Assembly: GCA_942493245.1 (NCBI GenBank)
Contig: OW818685.1
Coordinates: 434,001 to 498,000, forward strand
Reading direction: 5' to 3'
From: DAOPYU01 sp942493245
GTDB lineage: Bacteria > Sumerlaeota > Sumerlaeia > UBA8349
Length of the DNA stretch: 64,000 nucleotides
Shown here: piece after piece, positions 62,050 to 64,000 of the stretch
How positions within the stretch are numbered: the first letter of the stretch is position 1
Layout: each line of letters opens with the position of its first letter
Notes under the pieces: generated by a model
Database searches by the model: none
What the model saw: only the letters and a program-made list of their open reading frames with translations
Told to the model about the DNA's origin: nothing
Position numbers and translations under genes: made by a program

Positions 62050-63018
62050 ATGGCTCTGCAAACATTTGATTTCGAGAAACCCATCGTCGAAGTTGAAACG
62101 ACGATTCAGGCGCTTATTGCCAAACCGGTCGACAACGAAGAGCAAGAAGCCGAGAAAAGTCGGCAACTGGCCGAACTCGAAGCGCAGAAAAGCGCCCTCC
62201 AACAGGAAATCTACGGAAATCTCACGCCGTGGAACCGGGTGCAGATCGCCCGCCACATGGAGCGTCCCCGTTCGCAGGACTTCATAGATCAACTGATAAC
62301 GGACTGGAGCGAGATCAAGGGCGACCGCTATTTCCACGACGACTCGGCGGTCATCTGCGGTCTGGGCCGTTTCGAGGGCGAGCCGGTGGCGATCATCGGC
62401 CAGCAGAAAGGCCATGACACCAAAGAAAACGTGGCGCGCAATTTCGGCATGATGCACCCGGAAGGGTACCGTAAGGCTCTGCGCCTGATGACTATTGCCG
62501 AGCGCTTCAACCTCCCGATTCTGATCTTGATTGACACCCCGGGCGCCTACCCGGGCATCGGAGCCGAGGAACGCGGTCAGAGCGAAGCCATCGCCCGCAA
62601 TATCATGGAGATGTTCATGGTCCGCACCCCCCTGGTCGGGGTGATCATTGGCGAAGGCGCCAGTGGCGGCGCGCTCGGCGTCGGGGTGGTGGACCGCATG
62701 ATGATGCTCGAGAACTCCTGGTACTGCGTGATTTCGCCCGAGGGGTGCGCCTCGATTCTCTGGCGCAACGCGGCCAAAGCGCCCGAGTCCGCCGAAGTGC
62801 TCAAACTCACCGCCGAGGATCTCAAGCGTTTCGAGATTGTGGACCGGATCGTCCCGGAACCGCTGGGCGGCGCGCATCGCGATTCCCGTCAGGCCATCGA
62901 GAACCTCCGACAGCCGTTGGTTGAAGCATTCGCCGAACTGAAAGGCAAGGAGATGGAAACCCTCCTCGCCGAGCGATTCAACAAGTACCGCCGCATTGGT
63001 GTCATCATCGAAGAGTGA
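62050..63018 (+). CDS. accA: Acetyl-CoA carboxylase carboxyltransferase subunit alpha
   Basis: 322 residues, full length. AccA joins AccD to transfer CO2 from carboxybiotin to acetyl-CoA, making malonyl-CoA for fatty-acid synthesis. Family blocks are FDFEKPI at the start, LTPWNRVQIARHMERP, GDRYFHDDSAVI, IDTPGAYPGIGAEERGQSEAIARN, IGEGASGGALG and VISPEGCASILWR. No strong ribosome site precedes the ATG (GGTAGGTACTCTCTT). AccD and biotin carboxylase genes are not in the window. Confidence 0.96.
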   Translation: MALQTFDFEKPIVEVETTIQALIAKPVDNEEQEAEKSRQLAELEAQKSALQQEIYGNLTPWNRVQIARHMERPRSQDFIDQLITDWSEIKGDRYFHDDSAVICGLGRFEGEPVAIIGQQKGHDTKENVARNFGMMHPEGYRKALRLMTIAERFNLPILILIDTPGAYPGIGAEERGQSEAIARNIMEMFMVRTPLVGVIIGEGASGGALGVGVVDRMMMLENSWYCVISPEGCASILWRNAAKAPESAEVLKLTAEDLKRFEIVDRIVPEPLGGAHRDSRQAIENLRQPLVEAFAELKGKEMETLLAERFNKYRRIGVIIEE

Positions 63019-63079
63019 CGTGGCACTGTGCCCACCGGGACACGCCGCGATTCCCTACCGGACAAGTTGGTGCCTCCCC

Positions 63080-64000
<921 letters not shown>

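Overview
The window is a GC-rich stretch of a bacterial chromosome from a flagellated, didermic (Gram-negative type) organism. Supporting signs are flhA/flhF/flhG/fliA, an lpoB-type outer-membrane lipoprotein set, lipobox lipoproteins and several class III prepilin-like proteins. The mix of short pseudopilins ending in a YDxTNGxxSxGDI motif, FecR-type anti-sigma sensors, planctomycete-style thioredoxin proteins and very abundant palindromic repeats suggests an uncultured FCB/PVC-like candidate phylum such as Sumerlaeota or Hydrogenedentota. That placement is inference; no rRNA or tRNA gene was seen to settle it.

Layout. 1-11 kb: partial secreted protein, ymdB, clpS, three large polytopic glycosyltransferase-like membrane proteins in a row, a four-helix-bundle cassette gene, trpA and an AMMECR1 gene. 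11.4-20.7 kb: a flagellar/chemotaxis run (flhA, flhF, flhG, fliA, cheY, a GAF histidine kinase) followed by lipB and lipA. 20.7-30.8 kb: an accessory zone with a complete MITE-like element, a tandem pair of serpin-tailed anchored proteins coupled to an OppA-like lipoprotein, an anchored unknown, an orphan phage gp36-like gene, a Mut7-C protein and a GT87 enzyme. 30.4-35.5 kb: a tight five-gene operon on the minus strand (M48 protease with zinc ribbons, DUF2141 lipoprotein, B12-type radical SAM, KAS III-like synthase, small DNA-binding-like protein). 35.6-44.6 kb: a secreted glycosidase-like protein, an RHS fragment split by a second MITE copy, small membrane proteins, a double-thioredoxin protein and the COG3014-YcfL-LpoB lipoprotein set, which ends in a very strong terminator. 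45.1-56.4 kb: two successive modules of ECF sigma factor, membrane anti-sigma protein and short pseudopilin(s). The first sigma gene carries a frameshift; between the modules lie an intact IS element and a YjfB-like motility gene that has its own sigma-28-type promoter. 56.9-64 kb: a membrane protein coupled to a 2H phosphoesterase, a Gfo/Idh/MocA dehydrogenase, then housekeeping rpsA and accA and the start of an NtrC-type regulator.

How the parts connect. FlhF/FlhG (flagellar number and position), FliA (late flagellar genes), CheY and YjfB form one motility theme. LipB and LipA act in sequence on lipoyl groups. The two sigma/anti-sigma/pseudopilin modules look like paralogous envelope-sensing circuits and are the best candidate here for an undescribed system.

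The intergenic DNA is unusually rich in structured repeats: at least two families of non-autonomous elements with terminal inverted repeats (one with clear 10-bp target duplications in two oppositely oriented copies), and three families of short palindromes, some of which have entered coding sequence (GT87, the oppA 5' end). All calls come from reading the sequence; no database search or computation was run.
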